The notes under the pieces are model-generated. The model was not told where the DNA came from. It did no database searches and saw only the letters and a list, made by a program, of their open reading frames with translations. Below are positions 17,875 to 25,403 of a stretch of DNA of 38,817 nt, piece after piece. The DNA is from Candidatus Fermentibacter sp. (GTDB taxonomy: Bacteria > Fermentibacterota > Fermentibacteria > Fermentibacterales > Fermentibacteraceae): assembly GCA_030373045.1 (NCBI GenBank), contig JAUCPW010000062.1:1-38817 (forward strand), read 5' to 3'. Each line of letters begins with the position of its first letter. Positions within the stretch are counted from its first letter, which is position 1. Position numbers and translations under genes: made by a program.

Positions 17875-17903
17875 ATCGTATCCTGCCGGTGAAGCGGTGT
17901 CAA
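17875..17903 (-). promoter_or_regulatory. Strong promoter of the lipoprotein-LysM operon
   Basis: On the minus strand, perfect -35 TTGACA (17903-17898), a 17-nt spacer and TACGAT (17880-17875). The start would be near 17868, leaving a 77-nt leader before ATG at 17791. The -35 overlaps the stop codon of the upstream VanZ-like gene. This fits high expression of an abundant envelope lipoprotein. Confidence 0.72.
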
Positions 17904-18298
17904 GAGCCGCTTTCACTCCGTTCGCGGAACATAAGGGCAAGCCTGCGCCTGCGGCCAGTCCTGGCCGACCATAGAGCCCTGGCCGCGAATCCCGCCGCCA
18001 GCCCGGCGCAGTCGGCAAGGAAGTCGCCGGTCGAGCAGTCCCTTCCCGGGACGTAGGCCTGGTGGATCTCGTCGAGCCCCGCCCACAGAACACCGGAGGC
18101 GAGGGCGGCGCCGTCCGATCTCCGGAACAGGTCGCGGTTCAGCGAGATGGCGAATCCCAGCGCGGCGAACTCCAAGAAATGCATGAACTTGTCCTGATAC
18201 GGGAAGAGGGGCGGTATGTACTCAGGGGCGGGATCCGAACTCAGGATCCAGATCGCCGCTGCCAGAGCGAACAGGAGCACCCTCGCCGCGGCCCTCAA
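17900..18298 (-). CDS. VanZ-like family membrane protein
   Basis: A 132-aa integral membrane protein with about four helices. The family signature is seen as DKFMHFLEFAALGFAI and DEIHQAYVPGRDCSTGDFLA. VanZ relatives confer low-level glycopeptide resistance in some bacteria, but most are uncharacterised. The start is TTG at 18298, overlapping the TGA of the upstream GGDEF-like gene by four bases, the usual junction in this contig. The open frame continues far upstream through the GGDEF gene, but that part is a shadow frame. Confidence 0.75.
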   Translation of the reverse strand: MRAAARVLLFALAAAIWILSSDPAPEYIPPLFPYQDKFMHFLEFAALGFAISLNRDLFRRSDGAALASGVLWAGLDEIHQAYVPGRDCSTGDFLADCAGLAAGFAARALWSARTGRRRRLALMFRERSESGS

Positions 18299-19872
18299 GG
18301 ATCGACAGCCCCGTGGTTCTGGCCGGATGCGAGCAGGAGTGCGACCTGGAACCTCGAGGAGACCGCCCTCGCGGAGACCATGGCCCGCGAAGCCTCGGCA
18401 CAAAGCGACTCGATCCTCCTGTCGCTCCTCGTCACCGCCCCTCCCACCACGACTCTCGGCGATATCTCCCCCGACTCCAGTTTCACCTTCATGCCGTCGA
18501 AGCTCCTGACGACGCTCTCGGCGAACGCCTCCGCCGCGGCCTGGTCCATGCCCGGGATGCAGATCGCGAATTTCGAGGCCGAGAGCCTGGTGAGAGCCGC
18601 CTCGGAGCCGGCCATACCTCCGAGACTCTCGCCGCAGGCGGACAGCAGCCTGTTCCCTCCCCTGAACCCGTGCGCGGCGTTGACCTCCTCGAGGGAATCG
18701 ATCTCCACCACGAACAGGGATACGCTCCTGCCGAACCGGTAGACGTCCCTCGAGGTCCGCCTCACGAAGTCCATGAAGTCCACGGGATGCGGCAGCCCCG
18801 TCAGACCGTCCCTGTTCTGCAGGTCCTTCTTCTGTTCGCGCAGGAGGATCTTCTCGATCGAGAGGCCGAGCAGCCCGGCCGCCAGGTCGAGCGTCCCCTC
18901 GACTCCGGCTCCGGTGCCCTCCTCCGAGGGGGATTCGACGAGCAGGACTCCGACGCTCTTCCCGGAGATCACTACTGGAGCTGCCGAGCAGCTTCCGCAG
19001 CGCACGGCCGACGGATCGGACCGGGAGAGCGTGGTGACGGCCCGTCCGCCGCTCCCGAGGCCGCAGCGCGATATCGAGTTGCCGCTGTTGATGGTCCACC
19101 CCGCCACCGAGCCCTCGAGGTCGAAGTTCATGCCCACGCGTCCCTGCGCCAGGGGGCCCAGTGATTCGTACACGTCGAGGCTGCCGCTGTCGCTGGACAG
19201 GAGGCCGACGGTGACCGTCAGATCGTTCCCGGAGCCTGCCAGCCAGGCCGCAGTCGAGTGTATGGCCCCGCCGAGACTGCCGGCCTGGGCGACCGACTTC
19301 ACGAGTTCCAGGCAGCCCTGCGAGACGGGAGAAGGATCCTGCCCGCATGGATCCGTCCTCCCGGACCGGCTTCCCGGACCTTTCGCTCGCCCGCCTCCCG
19401 ATGCCATCCATTCCAGCACGAGCGACGACACCGGCAGTGCGACGAGAGGCACGGCAGCCGCCGAAAGCCTGCCCGTGAGATCGGGGGTGATCAGACCGCC
19501 CCCGAAGGCGGTGAGCAGCCCCTCGATGAGTCCCAGGGCGATCCCGGCCTCGAATGCGGGCCCGTGGACGGGACGCCCCGCCATCCAGGCGAGAACCAGG
19601 AAGTAGAGGGGGGTCAGGGGCCCGCCGAAGCCTCCGGTCAGCCTCACCGAGGTGAAGACCAGGGCGGCGGCGGATGCCTGCCGCTGGGTCGATGCGCCGC
19701 TTCCGTCCCTGTGGCCTCGCGAGGCCAGGAGCGCCGCCGAAGCGGCGCAGACGGCGGAGGCCGCCCAGGACCACGGGCCCGGCTCGTACCGCAGGGACGC
19801 CAGTGCGGATGCCGCCGCCGCCGCCATGGCGGCCGACAGCACGGCGATCCGGGAGAAGCTGCGCCTATTCAC
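18295..19872 (-). CDS. Membrane protein with GAF-like and degenerate GGDEF domains
   Basis: A 525-aa protein. Residues 5-160 hold several hydrophobic helices, 185-345 resemble a GAF sensor domain, and 350-510 are a diguanylate-cyclase fold (RDGLTGLPHPVDFMDFV, then SLFVVEIDSLEEVNAAHGF). The active-site loop that should read GGDEF reads LSASKF, and the ID-x-FK-x-IND segment is also eroded. It is therefore very unlikely to make cyclic di-GMP and may act as a receptor or scaffold. The GTG start at 19872 has no ribosome-binding site, but TATACT ends six bases upstream, suggesting a leaderless mRNA. It is coupled to the VanZ-like gene. Confidence 0.75.
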   Translation of the reverse strand: MNRRSFSRIAVLSAAMAAAAASALASLRYEPGPWSWAASAVCAASAALLASRGHRDGSGASTQRQASAAALVFTSVRLTGGFGGPLTPLYFLVLAWMAGRPVHGPAFEAGIALGLIEGLLTAFGGGLITPDLTGRLSAAAVPLVALPVSSLVLEWMASGGGRAKGPGSRSGRTDPCGQDPSPVSQGCLELVKSVAQAGSLGGAIHSTAAWLAGSGNDLTVTVGLLSSDSGSLDVYESLGPLAQGRVGMNFDLEGSVAGWTINSGNSISRCGLGSGGRAVTTLSRSDPSAVRCGSCSAAPVVISGKSVGVLLVESPSEEGTGAGVEGTLDLAAGLLGLSIEKILLREQKKDLQNRDGLTGLPHPVDFMDFVRRTSRDVYRFGRSVSLFVVEIDSLEEVNAAHGFRGGNRLLSACGESLGGMAGSEAALTRLSASKFAICIPGMDQAAAEAFAESVVRSFDGMKVKLESGEISPRVVVGGAVTRSDRRIESLCAEASRAMVSARAVSSRFQVALLLASGQNHGAVDP

Positions 19873-19878
19873 AGGGGG

Positions 19879-19884
19879 AGTATA
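19879..19884 (-). promoter_or_regulatory. -10 box of the GGDEF-like gene, probably leaderless
   Basis: TATACT on the minus strand, six bases before the GTG start codon at 19872. The -35 position (19907-19902) falls in one arm of the hairpin at 19890-19910 and is a poor match. The spacing is identical to that at 1695-1707. Confidence 0.45.
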
Positions 19885-19889
19885 CCACC

Positions 19890-20217
19890 GATTTCGGCGA
19901 AGCCGAAATCGGCGCGTAGCACGTCAGCATGGTTCGCGGAGAGAACCTGCGGGAGTGCGTGCCAGTCTCGCAAGGAGAGACTGGACCCTGTGCAAGCCCG
20001 CAAGGGGGCTTGATCCTACGCCCAGCCCCGGGGAACGGGCTGGACCATGAGCACAGCCCCGCGAGGGGCTTGATCCTTCACCCAGTCCGGCCGAGTCGGA
20101 CTGGACCATGGCCAGCCCGCGGAAAGGGCTGGACTCCCGCGGGGCGCTGAGCGCCCGGCCTGCGTTCATGGCTGGTCAGACGCAAGGATGTTGAGCATCA
20201 GGCTGGGTCGCTCCCGC
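19890..20217 (+). repeat. Hairpin module A
   Basis: It opens with a 9-bp stem GATTTCGGC/GCCGAAATC (19890-19898 with 19902-19910, loop GAA) and a small GGTTC/GAACC hairpin (19931-19947). Six array hairpins follow (19963-20132), then an 84-nt tail (20134-20217). The tail begins with the GGGCGC-TGA-GCGCCC hairpin (20142-20156) and contains a TGCGT...ACGCA pairing (20161-20165 with 20180-20184). Confidence 0.8.
20134..20217 (+). repeat. 84-nt tail repeat, copy 1
   Basis: Direct repeat of 20622-20705, with 75 of 84 positions identical by hand alignment and no gaps. It contains the GGGCGC/GCGCCC hairpin, then GGTCAGACGCAAGGAT and CAGGCTGGGTCGCTC. No long open frame gives it a convincing coding function. 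Confidence 0.85.
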
Positions 20218-20357
20218 AGCACCGATTTCGGTTGATATGAAGCTCAGTTTCGGCCCTGCCGAAACTGGTGGGTAGCGCTTTCTGAGGAAGTACGCTCTGG
20301 CCTTCTCGCTGCCTGCCGGGCGGATAGAACTCGATATGGCAGGCAGCTGTCAGGCCT

Positions 20358-20385
20358 GCTCATCTCCGCGGACGCGGAGATGAGC
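20358..20385 (+). repeat. Perfect 12-bp hairpin within module B
   Basis: GCTCATCTCCGC (20358-20369) pairs with GCGGAGATGAGC (20374-20385) around a GGAC loop. It is the most stable single stem in the intergenic region and has no counterpart in module A. No T-run follows, so it is not a classic terminator. Confidence 0.85.
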
Positions 20386-20621
20386 GAACTGCGGGTGCGC
20401 GTGTCAGCCCCGCAGGAAGGGGCTGGACCCAAGGCAAGACTGGACCCTGTGCAAGCCCGCGAGGGGCTGGATCCTCCGCCCAGCCCGGGGAAAGGGCTGG
20501 ACCATGAGCACAGCCTCACAAGGGGCTTGATCCTTCGCCCAGCCCGGGGAAAGGGCTGGACCCGCGCACAGCCCCGCAAGGGGCTGGATCCTTCACCCAG
20601 CCCGGCCGAGTCGGACTGGAT

Positions 20622-20705
20622 CTCCCGCAGGGCGCTGAGCGCCCGGCTGGCGTTCACGGCGGGTCAGACGCAAGGATATCGAGCAGCAGGCTGGGTCGCT
20701 CTCGC
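20622..20705 (+). repeat. 84-nt tail repeat, copy 2
   Basis: Second copy of the 20134-20217 element. It is followed at once by another head-like hairpin, GACTTTGC/GCAAAGTC (20706-20713 with 20717-20724, loop TTC). A long array-style stem AGCCCCTCA/TGAGGGGCT comes next (20737-20745 with 20762-20770). These look like the start of a third, shortened module. Confidence 0.85.
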
Positions 20706-20769
20706 GACTTTGCTTCGCAAAGTCACTGCCGCTCCCAGCCCCTCATCCCGCCGACGGGGGCTGAGGGGC

Positions 20770-20797
20770 TTGACTCCGCCTGTTGCTAAGCTAATTT
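20770..20797 (+). promoter_or_regulatory. Candidate rho promoter
   Basis: TTGACT (20770-20775), a 16-nt spacer and TAATTT (20792-20797) in the only AT-rich stretch of the region, directly after the last array hairpin. The leader to the rho start would be about 130 nt. A perfect TTGACA at 20833-20838 is an alternative -35 but has no good -10 at the right distance. Confidence 0.4.
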
Positions 20798-20935
20798 ATT
20801 AGTCACTTTCCGATCCGTCGATCCGAAACTGCTTGACAGATACGGATGTTCCATTACGCGGTTCCCGGATACGGCCGCTGGGCAGGCGCATTCGCCCCCA
20901 TATCTCTCATTAACCCGAACCGATTGAGGGACTCA

Positions 20936-22216
20936 ATGGTAGAAAAGCCGCTCGACGGTCATTCTCTCTCGGACCTCGAGGGAAAGACCCTGGTCGAACT
21001 GCAGACGATCGCCAAGAGCATGGGCATCAAGGGTATCGCCGGATCCAGGAAGCGCGATCTCATCCAGATGATGCTCGAGAGCCAGACCGAGAAGAACGGG
21101 CTCGAGTTCGCGACGGGAGTGCTGGAGACCCTGCCCGAGGGGTACGGCTTCCTCAGGGCCGTCGAGTCCAACTACCTGCCCGGGACCAACGACATCTACG
21201 TTTCTCCGTCGCAGATAAAGCGGTTCGGACTCCTGACGGGCGACACGATATCTGGCCAGGTCAGGCAGCCCAAGGAAGGCGAGAAGTACCTCGCCCTCCT
21301 CAGGGTCGAGACGGTCAACCAGAAGAGCCCCGATCTCGCCAGGACACGGCGCAACTTCGACGAACTGACCCCCTACTACCCGAAGGAGCGCTTCATCCTC
21401 GAGCACGACTCGGAGGAGTTCAGCGGCCGCATCATGGATCTCCTGACCCCCCTGGGGAAGGGGCAGCGCGCCCTGATCGTCTCCCCGCCGAGGGCGGGCA
21501 AGACCATCCTCCTCCAGCACATAGCGAACAGCATAGCCATAAACCACCCCGAGGTGGTGCTCATCGTCCTCCTGATCGACGAGAGGCCCGAAGAGGTCAC
21601 GGACATGAAGCGCAACGTCAGGGGCGAAGTGATCAGCTCGACGTTCGACGAGGCCCCCAAGCGCCACGTCCAGGTGGCCGACATAGTGCTGGAGAAGGCC
21701 AAGAGGATGGTCGAGAGCGGCCACGACGTCGTGATCCTGCTCGACTCCATCACGCGCCTGGCTCGTGCCAACAACACCGTGATCCCCCATTCCGGCAAGA
21801 TCCTCTCCGGCGGTGTCGACTCCAACGCCCTCCAGCGCCCCAAGAGGTTCTTCGGCGCAGCCAGGAAGGCCGAGGAGGGCGGCAGCCTGACGATAGTCGG
21901 GACTGCCCTCGTGGACACCGGCAGCAGGATGGACGAGGTCATCTTCGAGGAGTTCAAGGGTACCGGCAACAGCGAGATAGTGCTCGACAGGAGGCTCGCC
22001 GACCGGAGGGTCTTCCCCGCCATCGACATCACGAAGTCGGGCACCAGGCGCGAGGAGCTGCTCCTCGACGAGGAGACGCTCAGCAAGGTCTGGATAATGA
22101 GGAAGATCCTGGTCGACCTCAATCCCGTGGAGGCCATGGAACTCCTCAAGAAGCAGATCTCCCAGCACAAGTCCAACAAGAGGTTCCTTGACGCGATGGC
22201 GAGCATGTCCCAATGA
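20936..22216 (+). CDS. rho: Transcription termination factor Rho
   Basis: A 426-aa hexameric RNA-dependent ATPase that ends transcription. The N-terminal Rho_N helices ([20 protein letters not shown]) are followed by the cold-shock-like RNA-binding domain ([16 protein letters not shown]) and the ATPase core, with P-loop [20 protein letters not shown] and the R-loop segment [10 protein letters not shown] are also present. The length is typical. The start is ATG at 20936 with GAGGGA just upstream; an in-frame ATG at 20846 would add 30 residues not seen in Rho. rho genes are often autoregulated through their leader, so the hairpin array ending about 165 nt upstream deserves attention. Confidence 0.97.
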   Translation: MVEKPLDGHSLSDLEGKTLVELQTIAKSMGIKGIAGSRKRDLIQMMLESQTEKNGLEFATGVLETLPEGYGFLRAVESNYLPGTNDIYVSPSQIKRFGLLTGDTISGQVRQPKEGEKYLALLRVETVNQKSPDLARTRRNFDELTPYYPKERFILEHDSEEFSGRIMDLLTPLGKGQRALIVSPPRAGKTILLQHIANSIAINHPEVVLIVLLIDERPEEVTDMKRNVRGEVISSTFDEAPKRHVQVADIVLEKAKRMVESGHDVVILLDSITRLARANNTVIPHSGKILSGGVDSNALQRPKRFFGAARKAEEGGSLTIVGTALVDTGSRMDEVIFEEFKGTGNSEIVLDRRLADRRVFPAIDITKSGTRREELLLDEETLSKVWIMRKILVDLNPVEAMELLKKQISQHKSNKRFLDAMASMSQ

Positions 22217-22259
22217 TGCCCCGCGTCCGGAGAACCGGAATTTCCAAGGAGCTGCAGAG

Positions 22260-22475
22260 GTGAAGAAGGACATCCATCCGAAGTACGAAGAGGCCACTTT
22301 CTCCTGCGCCTGCGGCAACACCATCCGCACGCGCTCCACGTCCGGCGACGTCAAGTTCGACATCTGCTCGAGCTGCCACCCGTTCTACACCGGCAGGCAG
22401 AAGCTCATCGACTCCGCCGGGATGGTGGACAAGTACAACCGGAAGTACGGCCGCAAGGACTCCGAAGGCAAATAG
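22260..22475 (+). CDS. rpmE: 50S ribosomal protein L31
   Basis: A 71-aa ribosomal protein of the zinc-binding type, with C16, C18, C36 and C39 all present (FSCACG and [10 protein letters not shown]). The start is GTG at 22260, with AAGGAG at an 8-nt spacing; an upstream ATG in frame lies inside rho. The rho-rpmE-prfA-prmC order is widespread in bacteria. The 43-nt gap after rho shows no terminator. Confidence 0.95.
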   Translation: MKKDIHPKYEEATFSCACGNTIRTRSTSGDVKFDICSSCHPFYTGRQKLIDSAGMVDKYNRKYGRKDSEGK

Positions 22476-22513
22476 GCCCGGCTCCCAGTGAGTCCGGCCG
22501 GATCCGGGTACAG

Positions 22514-23488
22514 ATGACCGAAAGCGTCGACAAGCCGACCGACTCCGGGGTGCAGGCGGGTTCCTGCCGGCTCGAGAAGGCCGGCGGGCAGGCCGTGATC
22601 GAGGGCGTGATGATGCGCTCCTCCACGAGGGCGGCGGTGGCCGTGCGCAGTCCCGACGGCTCCATAGCCGGCAGGATCCTGGACGCCGGACCCCTCGCCT
22701 CGCGGAACCCGGTCTGGCGGAAGCCCGTTCTCAGAGGCGCCGCCTCCCTGTTCGACTCGCTGCGCATGGGCATGTCCGCCCTGAGCTGGTCTGCGGAGAT
22801 CGCGGAACCGGCGAAGGAGAAGGGCAAGGGCGGCGGGGACGGGTCGTTCCTGTCGTTCGCCCTGGGCCTCCTCCTGGCGGCGGCCCTCTTCGGCTGGCTC
22901 CCCATCCGCCTCGGCATGCTCATCAGCGGTGACAACCATCTCTGGATCAACCTGCTGGCAGGGCTCTTCCGCATAGCCGGCTTCTTCGCCTACGTGGCCG
23001 CGATCTCCCTGATCCCCGAGATCAGGCGCGTGTTCGTCTTCCACGGAGCGGAGCACCAGACCATCCATGCCTGGGAGGGTGGGGCGGAAGACCTCGCCGG
23101 GGCCGCAGGGCTCGCCGATCCCAGGCACCAGCGCTGCGGCACGAGCTTCATATTCCTGGTCATGCTGCTGGCCGTGGCCTTCTACTCCGTCGTCGACTTC
23201 ACGGTGGCGCTGGCCACGGGCAGCAATCCCGCAGCCCACTGGAGGCTTCTCTATCATCTCCCGCTCCTGCCCCTCGTGATGGGGATCTCGTACGAGATCC
23301 TGCGGCTGGTCGACAGGAACCTCGAGAGGTCCCCGCTCGCGCGGGCGCTTGCCTGGCCCGGCCTTCTGCTCCAGAAGTTCACGACCCGCAAGGCGGGTCC
23401 GGCCGAGGTCGAGGTGGCGGTGGCGGCCCTGAAGCTGGCCGTCGGCGAGGATCCCGGCCCCTCCGTCCGGCTGGTGACGCCGGAATGA
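22514..23488 (+). CDS. DUF1385 family membrane protein (YqhQ-like)
   Basis: A 324-aa protein of the DUF1385 family, with the conserved N-terminal [13 protein letters not shown], several membrane helices (about 110-140, 150-175, 205-235, 245-265) and the motif [29 protein letters not shown] is also family-typical. The function is unknown; in many genomes it lies between rpmE and prfA, as here. The ribosome-binding site before ATG at 22514 is weak. Its TGA overlaps the prfA ATG (ATGA). Confidence 0.9.
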   Translation: MTESVDKPTDSGVQAGSCRLEKAGGQAVIEGVMMRSSTRAAVAVRSPDGSIAGRILDAGPLASRNPVWRKPVLRGAASLFDSLRMGMSALSWSAEIAEPAKEKGKGGGDGSFLSFALGLLLAAALFGWLPIRLGMLISGDNHLWINLLAGLFRIAGFFAYVAAISLIPEIRRVFVFHGAEHQTIHAWEGGAEDLAGAAGLADPRHQRCGTSFIFLVMLLAVAFYSVVDFTVALATGSNPAAHWRLLYHLPLLPLVMGISYEILRLVDRNLERSPLARALAWPGLLLQKFTTRKAGPAEVEVAVAALKLAVGEDPGPSVRLVTPE

Positions 23489-24567
23489 ACGAACTCCCCG
23501 GCATCCTCGCAAGGATCGCAGAGATAGACGACCTCCTGTGCCTCCCGGAGACGCAGCGCAGCTCCTCGTCCATTCGCGCACTCTCCTCCGAGCGTGCCTC
23601 CCTGTCGAGGATAAGGGACGCGCTGGAGGCTCTCGCCTCGGTCGGGAAGCTGGTGGAGGAGCTGGAGGAGGCCCTTTCGGGCGACGATCCCGAGCTGGTC
23701 GAGATGGCCAGGGACGAGCTGCCCGGGGTCAGGGCGCAGCGGGCCGCGCTCGAGGACACCCTCAAGAGGATGCTCCTCCCGAGGGACGAGAACGAGGGCA
23801 GGAACGTCATAGTGGAGATACGCGGCGGCACGGGAGGCGAGGAGGCGGCCCTCTTCGCGGCCGACGTGTTCAGGATGTACTCGGGCTATGCCGCGCGCAG
23901 GGGCTGGAGGATCGAGGTCCTCGGCAGCAGGCCCTCCGAGAAGGGCGGCTTCAAGGAGATCTCCTTCTCGGTATCCGGCGAGGGCGTGTATTCCCGTATG
24001 AAGTACGAAGCCGGCGTCCACAGGGTCCAGAGGGTGCCCGAAACGGAGGCCCAGGGCAGGATCCATACTTCCGCCTGCACGGTCGCGGTCCTTCCCGAGG
24101 CCGAGGAGGTCGAGCTCGACATCAGGCCCGACGACCTGAAGATCGATGTCTACAGGTCCACCGGCCCGGGCGGCCAGAGCGTGAACACGACGGATTCGGC
24201 GGTGAGGATCACCCACCTCCCGACGGGGCTCGTCGTCACCTGCCAGGACGAGAAGAGCCAGCACAAGAACAAGGCCAAGGCCATGAAGGTCCTCTCCTCC
24301 CGGCTCCTCGCGCTGAAGCAGGAGGAGGCGGAATCGGAGCGTGCCTCCGCCAGGCGCTCCATGGTGGGCTCCGGCGACAGGAGCGCCAAGATCCGCACCT
24401 ACAACTTCCCCCAGTCCAGGGTCACCGACCACAGGATACACCTGACGGTGCACAGCCTCGAGCAGGTCATGACGGGCGACCTCGACGGGATCGTGGACGC
24501 CCTGGTCTCGGCCGAGCAGGACAGGCTCCTCGCGGAACGCGCCACCGGCGGATCGCAGGGAGGGTGA
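23485..24567 (+). CDS. prfA: Peptide chain release factor 1
   Basis: A 360-aa release factor reading UAA and UAG. The GGQ motif that triggers peptide hydrolysis is at 229-231 ([14 protein letters not shown]), very near its E. coli position. [20 protein letters not shown] is the conserved segment before domain 2. The glutamine is methylated by PrmC, encoded by the next gene. The start is ATG at 23485, overlapping the DUF1385 stop by four bases; the end overlaps prmC in GTGA. Confidence 0.96.
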   Translation: MNELPGILARIAEIDDLLCLPETQRSSSSIRALSSERASLSRIRDALEALASVGKLVEELEEALSGDDPELVEMARDELPGVRAQRAALEDTLKRMLLPRDENEGRNVIVEIRGGTGGEEAALFAADVFRMYSGYAARRGWRIEVLGSRPSEKGGFKEISFSVSGEGVYSRMKYEAGVHRVQRVPETEAQGRIHTSACTVAVLPEAEEVELDIRPDDLKIDVYRSTGPGGQSVNTTDSAVRITHLPTGLVVTCQDEKSQHKNKAKAMKVLSSRLLALKQEEAESERASARRSMVGSGDRSAKIRTYNFPQSRVTDHRIHLTVHSLEQVMTGDLDGIVDALVSAEQDRLLAERATGGSQGG

Positions 24568-25403
24568 CGGTCCGGGAAGCCCTGGCGGCCGCCTCCAGGG
24601 CCCTGGGGTCTTCCGGGTGCCCCGATCCAGGGATCGACGCGGAGCTCCTCCTGATGCACGTGCTCGGCCTTCCCAGGCACGCCCTCCACATGTCGTCACG
24701 AATGTCTCTGGATCCCGGCCCCGAGGGGGAATACTTCGCCCTAGTGGAGGCCAGGGCCGGCAGGATCCCTCTGCAGCACCTGACCGGGGAAGCCTGGTTC
24801 ATGGGACGCAGATTCCTGTCAGGGCCGGAGGCGCTCGTGCCGAGGCAGGACACCGAGTCGACCCTCGAAGCCCTGCTCGGCATGCTCGACTCGAAACCTT
24901 CCAGGCTCCTCGACGCAGGCACCGGCTCGGGCGTGATCGCAGTCACGCTGGCGCTCGAGTTCCCGGGATGCCTCGTGGTCGGGAGCGACATATCCCCCGC
25001 CGCCCTCGGCCTCGCCGCGCGCAACCGCGCCCTGCACGGGGCATGGAACACGGCCCTCGTGAGGTGCGACCTGGGCGGTGCGTTCGGGAGGGGATTTGAC
25101 GGCATCGCTGCCAATCTCCCATACATAGCATCCGGAGTGATTCCGACCCTCGAGCCCGAGGTGCGCGTCCACGACCCGGCCGTCTCCCTCGACGGAGGCC
25201 CCGACGGCATGGACCTGATACGGAGATTCTCCGGGGAGGCCCTCCGGCTGCTGAGGCCCGGAGGGGTCATGGTCATGGAGGCATCGGGGCCGCAGCCTTC
25301 GATACTGGCCGCGGGGCTCGAGTCCATGGGGGAATGGAGAGACGTCAGGCACGGGGCCGACCTTTCCGGCAGGCCGCGCTGGGTTGCCGCGAGGAGGACA
25401 TGA
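24564..25403 (+). CDS. prmC: Peptide chain release factor N5-glutamine methyltransferase
   Basis: A 279-aa SAM-dependent enzyme that methylates the GGQ glutamine of release factors. The N-terminal helical domain ([10 protein letters not shown]... and the [18 protein letters not shown] signature) is followed by the methyltransferase fold, with [15 protein letters not shown] (SAM loop) and [12 protein letters not shown]. The catalytic NPPY motif reads NLPY here, a substitution at the first proline. The start is GTG at 24564, inside GTGA, with AGGGAGG directly upstream. The 3' end overlaps ispG. Confidence 0.92.
   Translation: MTVREALAAASRALGSSGCPDPGIDAELLLMHVLGLPRHALHMSSRMSLDPGPEGEYFALVEARAGRIPLQHLTGEAWFMGRRFLSGPEALVPRQDTESTLEALLGMLDSKPSRLLDAGTGSGVIAVTLALEFPGCLVVGSDISPAALGLAARNRALHGAWNTALVRCDLGGAFGRGFDGIAANLPYIASGVIPTLEPEVRVHDPAVSLDGGPDGMDLIRRFSGEALRLLRPGGVMVMEASGPQPSILAAGLESMGEWRDVRHGADLSGRPRWVAARRT

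Larger units (their letters stand above)
20245..20705 (+). repeat. Hairpin module B
   Basis: It has the same order as module A. The head hairpin is CAGTTTCGGC/GCCGAAACTG (20245-20254 with 20258-20267, loop CCT), followed by the array hairpins (20405-20619) and the 84-nt tail (20622-20705). It carries an extra segment with two strong stems: GCTGCCTGCC/GGCAGGCAGC (20308-20317 with 20338-20347) and the 12-bp hairpin at 20358-20385. Relative to A it lacks the unit just before the tail and has a half-deleted unit near 20435-20444. Confidence 0.8.
19890..20772 (+). repeat. Array of about 20 short hairpins, about 30-nt period, between the GGDEF gene and rho
   Basis: Repeated units consist of a 5-8-bp stem of the AGCCC/GGGCT kind, a short loop, then TGGACC or TTGATCC and a short spacer. 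Units on a roughly 30-nt period start at 19963, 19993, 20022, 20054, 20082, 20112, 20142, and then 20405, 20452, 20480, 20511, 20539, 20569, 20597 and 20630. Stems differ by paired changes: CAGTCTC/GAGACTG (19963), CAAGCCC/GGGCTTG (19993), CCAGCCC/GGGCTGG (20022), CCAGTCCG/CGGACTGG (20082), CAGCCCC/GGGGCTG (20569). Several loops are GNRA (GCAA, GCGA) when read on the plus strand. The array lacks the unique spacers of CRISPR and the core sites of integron attC. I do not recognise the family. Confidence 0.88.

Noticed and set aside
17900-19774. A 624-aa protein joining VanZ to a long N-terminal region
   Set aside because: The upstream part is the wrong frame of the GGDEF-like gene; the TTGA overlap at 18298 gives a normal VanZ-sized start.
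18295-19872. Active diguanylate cyclase
   Set aside because: The GGDEF loop reads LSASKF and other catalytic positions are changed.
19924-20169. Minus-strand open frames over the array (MNAGRALSAPRE at 20169 and MNASRALSALRE at 20657)
   Set aside because: Their similarity follows from the duplicated tail and the 30-nt period, which is divisible by three. There is no ribosome-binding site, and the base changes preserve pairing rather than protein.
19890-20772. CRISPR array or integron attC array
   Set aside because: The repeated parts are the hairpins themselves, there are no unique spacers of constant length, and there are no cas genes, integrase or attC core sites.
20833-20838. Perfect TTGACA as the rho promoter
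   Set aside because: No acceptable -10 lies 15-19 nt downstream; kept only as an alternative.
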